Source: Vitrella brassicaformis (lineage: Eukaryota > Sar > Vitrellaceae). From it: DNA of 64,000 nucleotides. The stretch lies in contig CDMY01000308.1 of NCBI GenBank assembly GCA_001179505.1, positions 1 through 64,000 on the forward strand, written 5' to 3'. Shown here one piece after another: positions 43,125 through 55,280 of this stretch. Both the position numbers and the translations under genes were made by a program. Every line of letters starts with the position of its first letter. Position 1 is the stretch's first letter. The notes under the pieces were generated by a model. That model was not told the DNA's origin. It made no database searches and saw nothing but the letters and a program-made list of their open reading frames with translations.

Positions 43125-46100
43125 TCAATCATCATTCTCGGCAGCCATGGCGACCAAGGCGTCATAGACGGCCTCGGCCGACACCGACAATGCCACGCTG
43201 TCGTTGCCCTCATGGTCCGTGCTGAGCCGATGCCAATCGACTCGCGTGAGGTGGCTGGGGGGCGTCAGGGCGGCCGTGTGGGAGTCGACCGGCTGTAATT
43301 GGGTCGAGCCAACGGGCGACGCAGCGCCACCCATCGGCATGTCCTCTGCTGCATGGCCAGATGGCGTCTCGACCACGGTGGGCGCGAGGCTCGCGAGGAC
43401 CTCCGGGATGTCCTCCTGCATCCAACGAACAACACAGAAGAGCATAGCACACTCACACATACACTGGCCTATATCGCTCTCACCGACCGGTGGGCTGCCC
43501 TTCTCGATGAGTGTTCGTTTGGCCTTGCGGAACGCCTCATAGAGCCCCCGCCAGCCGCCGGTGTGCTGCCGATGGTGTGTCGACGCCTCGATGTCGGCCT
43601 TCTCTAAATCACTGCCGTCGGCCGTGTGGCTGAGGGCCACCTGGTGCGTCTGCTCTCTGCTGACAAGCTCGTCCACCACATAGCACAAGTTTGCCTGCAG
43701 GTCCTGCAATGTGATGCCCTCAGACACGTCCGAGAGCTCCGACTGCCCATTCGACGTCTTGTCGGCCTCCAATCGAGTCGACACTGCAAACATCACCATC
43801 TCGTGTGTGCGTGTGTCATACATATCGTGATCAAGACAGTCAGCTGACCCTTGTCGGAGTGCTGGTTGTGGAATACATTGGAGAGGTCGGCAGTCCGCAT
43901 GTCCCGCAATTTCTGCCCAGCCAAACAAAGACACATGCAGAAAAGGATACATACGCACCGCGGACAGGAGCACTTGGATCCTCCCTTGTTGTGTTGCTTA
44001 CGGTGGCGCTGCTGTCGTCGGGTTTGGGCAGATGGACGACCACCTCGCCTTGTCGACGGCTGCGCGCCCCTACTCGGCTTTGCCGCAGGCTCTGCACCAG
44101 GAAGGCATGGCTCCACAGAAACTCGTTGCTGACCAACCAAACCACGCGACACACACAAACACAGGAGGTATTGATGTCTGTGTGTCCTTTGTGTGTGTGC
44201 TTACAAGTCGCCGGGCACGTGTGTGACTTTGAGTCTCTCAATGGCGTCCTTCACGGCGGCTGACGTCAGGTCCATGGCCGCCACAACACGATTCACCGGC
44301 CGCCCGACAAAGGGACGGCACCGCACTGATGTAGCAGCGGGGGGCCCATCGCCAGAGAGGGCGGCGCTGGACCAGTCATAGAAGACCTTTGGCGAGACGC
44401 GCCGTTTCTCCTCCTCTCTGTGGATCAGCCACGACACTAACAGCCCCATCCCACAACCGGACATCACACGAGCTGAATCAAACGACACACGACAACATAA
44501 GCAGACAGATGGGACCAAAGATGCTGATTCTGTGCCGTCCATACTGCCCACCGAAAGCCTTGTTGCGGTCGGTGAGTGCCGTGTATCGGTAGCCCACTTG
44601 CAGCAGACCATACCGACATATCTGCGCCGCCAGCACGACATAGTGCACCAAGTTGGCCACAATGACTACCACCACGAGGACGATCGTCAGCTCCGGAGAG
44701 GTCCCCTTGGGCAGCATGACCACAAATGACATAACGAACAGCGACATTAGCCACACCAGCAGCCCACGCGTCTCCGTCCGATTCAATATGTCCATACTGC
44801 CTCGGTCGAACGGCCACACGGTCAGCTGCAGCGCCAGACACACAGCGGCTACCACCGTCCAGCCCAGCAGCTGTTGGCGGGGCTGAGCCGTTGCCTGCTG
44901 TGCGATTAACAACACCAAAACACGCCTCATGGCAAGGACAGCGTCCCAGTGGTAGAAGCTGTTGCGATAGCCGGCATACAGAAAGCCGACCCTTCTTCGC
45001 ATGCGATACTTCTGCAGGCCCTCTCTATGCCGCCACAGAAACGCCACGCCACACACCACTGGGGCGAATGTCCACAGCAGTAGACCAGCCACGGCAATCC
45101 ACAGAGAAGGGGCGTGCTCGGCCGATCGACAGATGACATGAGAGTCGAGGTCCATCCGGGGCCGCATGTCATCCATCGGGTCAGTAGGCAGCAGACTGAC
45201 ACTCTCTCCCGTCGCGATATGTATGACGTCGTCCACATAGGGATACCATCGGCACCGCAGGAGGGCCAGCATGCTCTTGGTGACGGTGGGATGGATGAAA
45301 GTAAGAATGACGACCATCATCGTGCCTCGGTTGTCAAGCCACTGCCGCCATCGGCCGTTCTTGTGGGGCTCCGCTAGGGAAGACTGGCAGGAGGGCGGCG
45401 TCACTGGCTCGGTTCGTGAGTCCTTCTGGAAGGTGACCGATCGCTGGTGCGGCCCGTGTGCGGCAGGCGTGTCTGTCTTGCCATTGGTCACGGATGGGGG
45501 CGCCGACAGGGCTCGGAGGTAGGTGTCGGTGTCCAATGAGGTCGACTCGTCGCTGGCAATGTGCCGTTTCGACTTCAACGCATTACGAACTCGGTCAAAT
45601 CCACTCGCTGCAAACACGTAACGATCAAGCCAGTAACGATTACAATTCATTGCTTTCTGGAGAACGTGTGTGTATGTGCTCACCGATGAGGGGCGCAATG
45701 GTTACCCAGACGATGGGTAGCGCCAGCCAGATGGCATGCCGATACAGCACGCATTTGTCGCCCACATATGGCCTCAGCAGACATTCCCATATCTGGTAGC
45801 TCTGAGGGACGCCGCCACTCCATGCGAAGAATGAGCCGACCAGTGAGGATATCTCATCGCCCCAGAGGGACTCGTCGAACACGAGAAAGGCCAAACCACA
45901 CACATGCACTCACATACGGCAACAACATACAGACGATGGAAGGAGAGTGCACACGTCTGTCTTTCCTCTTACTGCGGTGATGTGTGAGAGTCCGATTTTG
46001 ATCAGCTGCGAGGGCACCTCAGCGCGCAGGGACGCCGCCGCCCTGAACACAGACACACAGACAGAACGGACACAGATGTCCATTGAATGTATGAGAGACA

Positions 46101-49100
46101 CACGGCTACTTGCTGACCTTTCCGCAAGTGCGGTGAGTACGAAGATGGCCATCAGAGTGGAGAGAACGAGCAGGACGTTGACAACAACGATCTGCCACAG
46201 CGAGGCACATTGGGTGCACGGCTGCTGGGGGGTTTGGCGTGAGAATCCTTCTTTGCACCGGTTGCACACGAAACCCTCATGCCCATCCTGTGACAAGTGG
46301 ACAAAACGGATATACATGAAACGCGGATGCAAAGTCAGGCTCTCACCGAGCATATGTTCAGTCCATTCCTCTTGCTGGTGCCTTTGCAGGACGACGGCAA
46401 CGGGCAGCGCATCACTATAGGCAGCAAAGTCATACCGCCACCATATCTGTAAAACACAAGCACCACACCAAAATCCCGCTCACTTCCCTTTTCTTCGGCA
46501 CTCTCATTTCATTCTTACGTTGTCACTTCTTGAGTGGCGTTGTCGGATGAGCCATATGATCGCAGCTTGACAGTGAGCTGGAAGAAGCCCGGCAGTACAC
46601 TCGCATTGTAGTTGACAGGCACCGTACAATCAACACCCGACAAACAGTCCTGACAAATCCACCTGCCGCGACTGTCGCCACTGCCGCTCTTGCGCACTCC
46701 AGCAGACCCCGCTGTGCACGGCTCGCATGGCTCGTTGCCTCGCTTCTCGTAGCCAAGGCGGCAGTAACAGGCAGTTGAGCCCTCATCAGAACCTGCCGAC
46801 AGACACATATAGTTGGAAGGCGTGTTAATGCAGTGTTCGTTTTCCTGCTGACCTGCATCATCGGGGCATGGTTTGCACGATTGTGTGCCAACTTGTCTGT
46901 TGCTGTATGTGCCAGGGGGGCACTTAGTGCAGTTGATGCCGGTGCCCTCGTAGCCGGGCAGGCAGCGACACAGCGCATCTGAGTCGAAGCTGTAGTCGAC
47001 CTATATGTAGGCGAAGAGCAGAGTAAATGCATCGGCCTGCGTCTTTAGCTTGGTTGATCCTGACCTCTAGTTGGCCGAGTACAGCGCATATCTCCGTGCA
47101 CTCAAAACGCTGCTCACCGTCCAAAGTACGTGGCGAATATCCTGCACCAGCCAGACAGAGGGCCCACGCGTGAATGTGAATGTATCTTTGTGATTTTATC
47201 TGTTTACCCTGAGGATCGGGCACGAGTGACGCGACAAAGCCAAAGATAGGGCTTAGCGGGTCGTTGTCAAACACACGGCACCGATCAGATCCTGTTGTTT
47301 GACCTATATACCTGTTTCGACGTATATCCTGACATTTCTGAAAATGTAAGCACACATTCAAAGACACACGCCAAAAGACAAACAGGAGAATACATAGATC
47401 ACAACGGCCGCCATATGTGCGCTTCACTTGTACCTCGATCGGTGTGAGGCTGATGCATGCTGGAATCTGCCCACTTTTTAGGTCCGGGTTCTGTGTCAAT
47501 CTTATAAAGAAAGACCAGAAGAACTGACGTAAGCTCTGTATTCTCTTCAACGAGTTGTTGCCGAAGTCGACAGAAACTAGCGCCCTGTCCCCGAGGCGCC
47601 TCATGTCAATGGTGGTGATATTGTTGTGCTGGAAGCGCATTTGTTCCAGTATCGGCATTGCCTGTATAGGCGAGAACACTGGCAGGTCTGGCATCTGTAT
47701 AGTATAGACAATGAGGGTGTGCTTATAAGTATTTCTACGTTTGAGCGGCTGTGTGTGTGTACCAGGAAGGATTGGACTGCCATGAACTGCTCCAAAACCT
47801 CACGGTTGAATACAAAGAATGCCTCACAGCGTATCTCGCCGTAGAGGTCACAATTCGATGCATCCAGCGTCGTCAAACTGTCATACACGTGAGAGGCAGG
47901 GCAGAAACACATCCTGCAATCAATGATGCTCACTTACTTGCTCTGCCATTTGAGGCGCATAAAAAACTCGGTCGCGTCGACATTGATAGGATTGTTGGAC
48001 ACATTCAGCTCGCGCAGGCTGCCCCAGTCGGGCGGGGGCAGGGAGAGGCTTGAATTAAGCATATCGATCACCAGACCCGACACATTTGAGATGAGAAAGC
48101 CGCTCAACGCTGTCCTCAGCCCTATCAGTTCATCACATACACATACAAGGAACACATCCATGCGAATGTGTAGTGTCCCACCTTCATTTATGAAGTCCAC
48201 AGAGCAGAGGCCTTGCCGTGTGAAGCCCGATTTAGGCCACCGACTAATGTGGTTGTTGGCGAGATTGAGATACGCTAAGTTGGGCATGAAGTGGAAAATC
48301 TTCGGTATGGCCTCTAGCAGGTTGTCTTGCAAATGCAACCAACGCAACCTTACACCCAAATGCACTCTTTGATTTGTCAGTCTACGGCACATATGTAAAC
48401 ATCTCACTAACCAATGGGGAATATCACCGGTGAATCTCGTAATGAGGTTGTTGCTGAGCGAGGCGTTCGTCAGGTTGGGGAAGAAAGACAGATCGATGGA
48501 CTCTTTCACACGATTAAATGACAGATCCAACAACTCAATGCTCTCATACTCTGCATTGTCCATCCAACCGATCAGTCTGACGAGTGACAAGCGCAGTCAT
48601 TAGTTGCACAGCATATGTGAAGGATACAGTGCTCCTCACCGGTTGTGAGATGCATAGAGTTCGATGAGATTCTGCCAAGTTGAGGGGCCAGTGGGTAAAG
48701 CACCGTTAAACTGTAACGTAAGAATATGTATAAATTCCGATTCACATTATACATCATCGTAGTCACCAAATTGTCATCAACTGATAGTCGTCGGAGCGAT
48801 GTGAGCTTACTTAGCAGCTCCAGAGTGCCGCGAAAACTGTTGCCTCTCAAACTGAGTTCCTCAATCGAGTGCCACCCCTTCAGCGTATCCGGGAGGAGGC
48901 CAGAAAGCTATGCATACCAGCATGGACGGACAGAATAATACGTAAGATATAATATCAAGTGTCTACATCGGCACATACCTGATTGCCAGTAAGATTCAGC
49001 ATGCGCAGTTTGACCAGCTGCCCCAGTTCTAATGGGAGGGAGCCGGTGAGGCCTGAGAATTCTGCAATCAATCGCGTCAAGTTGCCCGCATTTCCAAGGG

Positions 49101-50426
49101 AGGGCGGCAATGGACCGGAAAACTGAGAAAAAATACGCACAGCCACATAGCAGTAGTGGGTATGTGTTCCATTATTTTCTCTTGCATTTCTCTTGGTAAT
49201 GTTGTTGTAAGAGATATTAAGGCTATCCAAGCCGTCCATCTCGGTGCCGAGTCCGTGTGGCAACGGGCCACTGAACGCATTGTCACTCACATCTAGCATC
49301 CGCAGCCGCCTCAGCTGTGCCAATGATTTAGGCAGCTCCCCATGCAGCTCATTTCTTCTCACATCCAGTTCGCTCAATCGAGAGAGGGCGTCCAAATCGT
49401 CAGGCAGAGAACCCGTCAGGCCGATTCCGTTGAGCTTCAGTCGGGTCAGATTGCGGCAAGACGTCAAAGTCGCCGGAAACGGCCCTTCCATTTGCTTGTT
49501 ATTCTGGATGTCTAAAATGCGAAGGCGCTGAAGGCTGCCGATGTCTTCAGGTATGGCCCCTGATAGGTCTGTTTGGCTGAGTGATAGAGCCTCGAGGCGT
49601 GATAGGTTGGTTAGGAAGGGAGGAATGGGACCCCTTAGTGAATTCGCGCCCGAAATGTATAGGCCCTTCAGATAAGGCAGGTCGCCAATTGTACTTGGAA
49701 TCGTGCTGGATTCCTGAAAGAAATATACAGATGAGCATGTGTGTGTGTGTGTGTGTGTGTGTGTCAATGATGAATCAATTCTAAAAATCAGCTTACCATT
49801 ACTGCCCATATGGATATGCGCAGAGAGGTCATTTTGGCGATATCATCATGTAAGCCCCCCTCCACGGGCCCAATGAAACCCGCTGCATGACGCAGCCGAT
49901 AAAACGATTCCGAAAAAGAAAAGACCGGAGGCCTGCGGGGGCCGGAACTGAGGGGGATGAGACTGTGACTGATAAAGATGATGTAGCCCTCGCTCAGCCG
50001 CACACATGTGATGAAGGGCACGATGCACAGGTTGTCATCGAAGATGGACTTGGTCTCATTGTCCGCCAATCCAGACTCGTAATACCAATCGAACAGAGCC
50101 GCCGCATCCTCCTGACATGCATCGCACCGCTCCAGCTCCTCCATCTCGGTGTATGGAAGGACGTTGTCGCCTCGCAGCACTACTCCGCCTCCGCCATTTG
50201 GAACCTCCACGTCAGCCGAGGCGAAGGGGGGTAAGATTGAGAGCCCCCCTTCTATCCCGGGGCCTTCTATGCGGAAGCCAAACGTCTGATTGAAGCCAAA
50301 CGTCTGATTGGCTCGCTGAAGGCTTCGCTGGAAGGGCGAGGACGCAACCAGCGACGATGAGAGGCAGATAAAGACGAAGGACGGAAGAGTCGCTATGTGA
50401 TGAAAGGCACTCATCGACTCAAGCAT
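43125..50426 (-). CDS. Large LRR / Cys-rich / multi-pass membrane receptor-like protein
   Basis: About 23 exons on the minus strand, roughly 1,940 aa. The first exon (50426-49797) starts with a signal peptide (FHHIATLPSFVFICLSSSLV). Plant-type leucine-rich repeats follow in 49713-47434 (LSQTDLSGAIPEDIGSL, LNGIGLTGSLPDDLDAL, LPLELGQLVKLRMLNLTGN). Next come Cys-rich EGF/GCC2-GCC3-like modules (CRCLPGYEGTGINCTKCPPG, CYCRLGYEKRG, EPCEPCTAG) at 47141-46350. A first TM is IVVVNVLLVLSTLMAIFVL (about 46210-46130). The C-terminal block (45607-44516) has several more TMs with the YRNSFYHWDAVLAMRRVLVL signature seen in large protist Cys-rich membrane proteins, then a cytosolic tail. Likely a surface receptor or channel-like protein. 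Junctions near 49180 and 45910 are not resolved. Confidence 0.82.
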
Positions 50427-50606
50427 AGCTGCAATCACATTTGAGAGGGAATCTGCGAGCTCAGCAGCGATCTTCCACTTGTTTCATCGACGCCGGAGGT
50501 CCCCCCATCTGCTTCGGTTTGTTTGCTTTGCATCTCTGCAGCGATCTCTCATCTATCTCTGTTGGTGGTCTGCTTGATTTGAGGCGCTCGTCGTTCCATC
50601 GAGCAG
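50427..50606. promoter_or_regulatory. Short divergent promoter region
   Basis: Only 180 nt lie between the start codons of the receptor-like gene (50426, minus) and the secreted-protein gene (50607, plus), so their promoters overlap. No motif identified. Confidence 0.45.
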
Positions 50607-51445
50607 ATGACGGTGTCGGCTCTATTCGCCAGGCTGGTCTCTCTTGGTGTCGTCCTCTTCCCTTCCGCTCTCGCCCAGGTCAGCCAATCGTAGAGCCAAT
50701 CGAAGAGGCACACATCCTGCGTAGCCACCCGGACGTGCATGTGCCTGCATCTCCTTCTCTGGCCTGGCAACAGGTGTCCTCAGAGCTGCCAACGCTTTTG
50801 GTGATTGGTAACGCAGGCAAGTCCAAATGCCGTGTTAGCGTGGGGAACTTGGGGCCAGGCAGCGTGAACATCAGCGCCATCGACAGCCTGAATGAGACGC
50901 TCTCAACGGCGGTCCCCATCATGGCAGGCGACACATTGACAAGAGTTCTGGAGGTGTCCCTCTCCTCGGGGGAGGTGACATTCATCTTCACAGCCGAGAA
51001 TGGGACGGAGCTGCTCCGCCAGACACTCACGAGCGACTTCAGCCCTGAAAGTCCAACTGAGCTGGAGCTCGTTGTCGGCGCCCAAATGCTGGAGGCTACG
51101 TTTGATGACGACGTGATGCGGCTGGGTGTGCGACGAAACTACGGGCCGTTTGACCTCCTGCTGAACATGAAGTACGAGGGAAACACCGACGGGAGGGAGC
51201 TGGGGGGCAATGGGACAGTCATTCGGAGGTACTCTATGTCGGATTGGCTCGGCATTACCTTCACGAAGCATTTGTGGGAAGGGGACAGCTTCTACGCGTC
51301 GCTCGCGCCAAAGGACAAGGAGGAGGGCACTGGACCGTTGGTGTTTGTGGCCATGACGAATTGGCGCACTCAGTCTGAGGCACGGCGGGGGCTGAGGGCT
51401 GAGAAGAAAGCGGCCATCGACCGCATGTTTGGATTCCGCGGATGA
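50607..51445 (+). CDS. Secreted protein of unknown function
   Basis: Two exons, 50607-50678 and 50774-51445, phase 0; 247 aa. Exon 1 is exactly a signal peptide (MTVSALFARLVSLGVVLF, cleavage after ALAQ), which fixes the start better than the longer open frame beginning at 50441. The mature part is beta-rich with N-glycosylation sequons (NISA, NETL, NGTE, NGTV) and a region DWLGITFTKHLWEGDSFYAS. It ends in a basic helix (RRGLRAEKKAAIDRMFGFRG). I do not recognise a family. Sharing a short divergent promoter with the receptor-like gene hints at co-expression, which is inference. Confidence 0.72.
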
Positions 51446-52688
51446 CAAGACAGACGGAACAAGGTGCGGATAGAATGAAGAAGAGGAACACAGACTGCCG
51501 ATGCGCTGTAAACAGTGTTTTGTCTTGCTAATGCTCTTGGCTGCAGAATCTCCGCACCATTCGGTTGTCCATACAAGCGTGAGTGTCACGACACTCATAG
51601 TCGAGCAGTGGTAGTCGGGCATGGAATGAGACGAAATGATCGTCTCGTGCTGCTGTTTTGTTATTGTGGTGTTGTGTTTCGTTGGGTCAGTGCGTAATGC
51701 ATTCACTTGTCGGCTGTCTGTGCAGTGCTTGTAAGGGAGCGACTTTATCTGACTCACTGCTTGGTCCCTGCCCCCTTTTTGTGCAGGGCGGCCAGGTCGT
51801 TCCGATAAATGCAACTCACCTTTAAGGAAACGCGAGTTAGCTCAGCGGGCGAATGGGCGAAGCTAGGAATGAGTGAGGTGGAAAGCTAGCTTGATAGGCA
51901 GAGAGGCAGGGGGAAGGGCTGGCTGACTGAGTCCATCCATGTCTGCATACCTACCTGTGCGCGGATGTGACGAGTGGATCTGTGGATGGATTGATGAATG
52001 ACTCATCATGGGAACTGAATGCTGCACACACAGCTTTCGCACACGTCGTATATGTCGTTCATGGTCGTGTGGATGGACGGATGGATGGATGGCTGCGGTA
52101 TTTTGTAGTTGGTGCTCAGCTCACTCACTTGCCGTCGTTACATGAATGCCACATACACACTGGGAGACGCGCGGCTAAGGCGTATTGCTGTGTATATGTC
52201 GATGAGTGGGTGGGTGGGTGGATGGATGGATGCTTTTTATCAATGCTAGCTGATTGTGTGTACGGGACGCTTTGTGAAAATGTCAGTGTGGCGGGCGGAA
52301 TTGCGTCTACGTCTCACGCAGACCAGTGCATAAAGAGATGGACAGATGGACGGTGAATGGATTCAACGAGTGGGTCATATGCATATCCACACTAGGCTTG
52401 CCAGAGGAACACACCGAAACTGTCAGCAATCACCCAACAGACCACCAAACAGTCCACATGACCACCCGCATCCACTGATGCCTCTCTCCGTCCCATACTC
52501 GGTGGGTGTCTCTCATTCGCAGCTTACATGCACCCCAACCACTACACAGGCCCCCCTGCATCCCTTTCTCCTCTCTCCACCGCTGAATGATACCCAACAC
52601 ACCAACAGCTTAAAATGCCCCCAATGCACCACGCGATTCCCCCTTTCCGCCTCTCCCTCCCTCCCTCCCTCTCTACTGCAGCAGCCGC
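51446..52688. other. Intergenic region with repeat C copy 2
   Basis: No gene supported. Contains GGAT tandem tracts (52070-52090, 52208-52230), repeat C copy 2, and a CTCC tract (52650-52668) just before the ankyrin pseudogene. Confidence 0.45.
52205..52375 (+). repeat. Dispersed repeat C, copy 2
   Basis: Matches 42286-42460 in order: GATGAGTGGG, CTTTTTATCAATGCTAGCTG, TCTCACGCAGACCAGTG, GGACGGTGAATGGATT. Same orientation. Confidence 0.65.
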
Positions 52689-54523
52689 TCAGTCGATGCC
52701 AAGCGACACCCACTGCCCCCGCTCGTCGATGCGTCCCAGCTGCTGCCACGACAGCTGGCAGTCGTCAATGCCCAAATGCTGATTGAAGCCCTTGACTACG
52801 CCCACCAGGTCGTACCGAGCCGCCTCGTCCAGCCGGGCCCTGTGCACCACCTCACGCAGCCCCAGACGGCCACGTGTGTGCACCACCTCATTTGGGCGGC
52901 TGTCGACCCTGATGGTGAAGCACGGCAGCGGCACCCGCACCATCTCGCCGCCGACATCGGCCATGAGGCCCGCCACCTCCCTGTTGCTGCTGGCCGCAAA
53001 CACAGCTGACTCGACGAAGTGCTGCGCTGCAGCCGTCACGCGACGGGCCAGTGTGCTGTTGCGGATGCCGATGCTGCCGCTGATGGCCTCATTGTCTGCG
53101 TCTCGGTCGAAGCACATGGCGGCGATGCGCCAGCCGATGGCCTCTGCCTCGTGTGGGCCATAGCCAGCGGGGGCGGGGGGCGGACTGGCAGGAGGCGTGC
53201 CAGGGGGCTGCAGCAGGTGGGCGAGGAGGGTGGGGAGGGATTTCATGAGGAAGGCCGCGAGGCGCGTTGAGGCCGCAGGGCCGCATTGACAGCCGCCATG
53301 GCTGCTGTGGGCACCTCATTGAGCACTGCCGTGGATTCGGGCAGCACGAGCGCACGCTCCTCTGGGGTGTCTGTGAGCATGAGGTCGATGTCAGCTCCGG
53401 CTCTCAGCAATGCACGGATGGTGGGCGGGTAGAAGGGAATCTCCTTCGCGTGGAAGTCCGTCCACTCGTTGTTCTGCAAGGCGGTGCGGTGCCTCTTGAA
53501 GGCTTTGGCGGCCAAAGCCAGGGGCGTCTCGTCGGGGTCGTCCTCGGTCCCTATGTCGACGCCCTCGTCGGTGAGATGGCGACACAGGGAAGTGACGATG
53601 TGGTGCGAGCCCATCAATGCTGCCCGATGCAGAGACGTCATGGTGCTCTGACTGTACTCGTCCACTTCCGCGACGTCGGCCCCGTTGGCCACCAGCAGGT
53701 CGATGTACTTGTTGAAAAAGGCCTGGGAGAAGGGGCTGTGCCGGTAGGCCGCAGAGTGCACTCTGCTGCCGCCGTCCTGAGCTGCGACTGTGTTGTCATG
53801 GTCGATGAGCCGCTGGTAGGTTGACAGCAGCCAGGCCTCGTGAGCCTCAGTCGGCCGGTCGGTCGGCAGCGTGCGGGGCACACCCAGCGCACTTCTCAGC
53901 TGCAGCCCGTCCTGACCCATCAGCAGGTTGACGGCCCTGTCGTTGCCCGATGCGATGGCGACCTCCATGGGCGTGGTGGGTATGCTGTGCCGGGGCGACT
54001 CCTCATCGTCATCCTCGCCCTCGTCATCTCCTCTGCCGTTGACGTTCGCACCTCCTTCGATGAGGGCACGCATGACAGCGTCTTGGAGGCCGCGGGTGGG
54101 CCACATCGGCATGGCGACGGGAGATTCGTCGACTAAGTTGCCCAACCCATTATCTGGCCCCTGTGCCAAGATGGACGGCACACCGTGGTCAGTCATGTTG
54201 TCGACGGCGAGGGCGAGAATGGAATAGACATGTTCCACCCCCAGGTCGGAGCCCCGCACCCGTGGATTCGCTAGCCAATTGGGGTCGGCTCCCCGCTGCC
54301 GGATCATCGTCGTCACCTGGCCTCCACTCGTGATGGTGCGATGGAAGACGGCCTTAGCGAGCCGCTTGGTCGCCCTGTTGGACTCAATGAAGACGCCACG
54401 GTCAACGAAGCGCTCGAGCATGTGCAGGCTGACGTCAGCTGGTCGGACCCAATCACGGGGAAGCCCTGTGCCACGCGAAGCTGATGAGCCCTCGGCCATG
54501 GTGCTGGGCGGCTTGCGTGTCAC
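52689..54523 (-). pseudogene. Ankyrin-type paralogue B, broken by one frameshift
   Basis: Intron-less copy of the 10444-12308 gene. The first frame (54523 to about 53243) reads through ankyrin units (RALIEGGANVNGRGD, LVANGADVAEVDEYSQ, IRALLRAGADIDLM) to AALRPQRASRPSS and a stop. The rest of the homology (MKSLPTLLAHLLQPPG... to WVSLGID, stop at 52689) is in another frame. Comparison with the intact copy shows one base missing near 53262 (GAGGCCACG in the intact gene, GAGGCGCG here, plus strand). Both halves remain well conserved, so the break is recent or is a sequencing error; with one base restored the gene would be intact. An intron is unlikely because the homology is continuous across the break. 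Confidence 0.82.
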
Positions 54524-55280
54524 TCACTGCATGATACATACGGACACAGCGGCAAATCGGATCAATGAATGCCTTCTCTCCTTGCTTTCCTCTTCCCACC
54601 TGCACTACGATAACGCTACTCGTGCCGGTCCTCATCAGCCATCATGCCAGCTACCGCGACGACCGCAACGCCACTATCGTCTGGTACACAGCACAATGAA
54701 TGCATCCAACGTGAGGGACAACGCGTTGCGTGCGAGGTGCATGGCATGGTCTCTCGTGAGTGTGCTCACCCGCCACAGGCAGATGGATCTGGACGGACCA
54801 AGAGCTACCGATCCCCAGGCAAACGCAACAGACGCGGCGCTTCTCTGCCGCTGCCGGCATTTGCCGCCGGAGGACCGTGGCCGACGGTGGGCTTTTCAAG
54901 GATGTGGCCTCTGCGTGGCCTCCACTACTGGTTCCCCTTCCCTGCCATGAGGTCAGCCTCACTCACGCGCAGAGGTGGTTTTTGTGCAACATGCCATGCC
55001 ATCCCCTGTCCATCCGTTACACGAAACCCTCGCAACCCTGAGCCCGAAAGCCAAACCTGAATCCGTCAGCGAGGAGGTTGTGGAGGCCTGGTGGTGGAGG
55101 TCGGGTGAGTCCTGAAGCCTTTCGCTGCGAGGTGTGGCGCGAGAGGAGGGCACAGGAGGCTCAACTACTCACCCGTATCTTCTGGTACGCTCTGGGGAAG
55201 CGTGTGGGGATGGAACTGTCCCAGATCTCGGCGTCTGTATGTTCTGTGCCTGATGTCATGACATTGTGTGGCTGGCAGGG
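54524..55280. other. Upstream region of next gene, possible extra exons
   Basis: Between divergent gene starts. Plus-strand segments at about 54996-55104 (MPSPVHPLHETLATLSPKAK...) and 55118-55236 (VWRERRAQEAQLLTRIFWYA) look protein-like but cannot be joined with sensible introns and phases. They may be 5' exons of the gene starting at 55281. Confidence 0.4.

Noticed and set aside
50441-50606. In-frame N-terminal extension of the secreted-protein gene
   Set aside because: Using the signal-peptide exon at 50607-50678 plus a normal intron gives a clean secreted protein, so the continuous open frame upstream is not favoured.
51826-51900. tRNA-like stretch (GAGTTAGCTCAGCGGGCGAA resembles an A box)
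   Set aside because: No B box (GGTTCGANNCC type) follows at the right distance and no cloverleaf closes, so no tRNA is called.
53243-53262. Intron as an explanation for the frame change in the ankyrin copy
   Set aside because: Homology to the intact paralogue is continuous across the point with just one base missing; no room for an intron.
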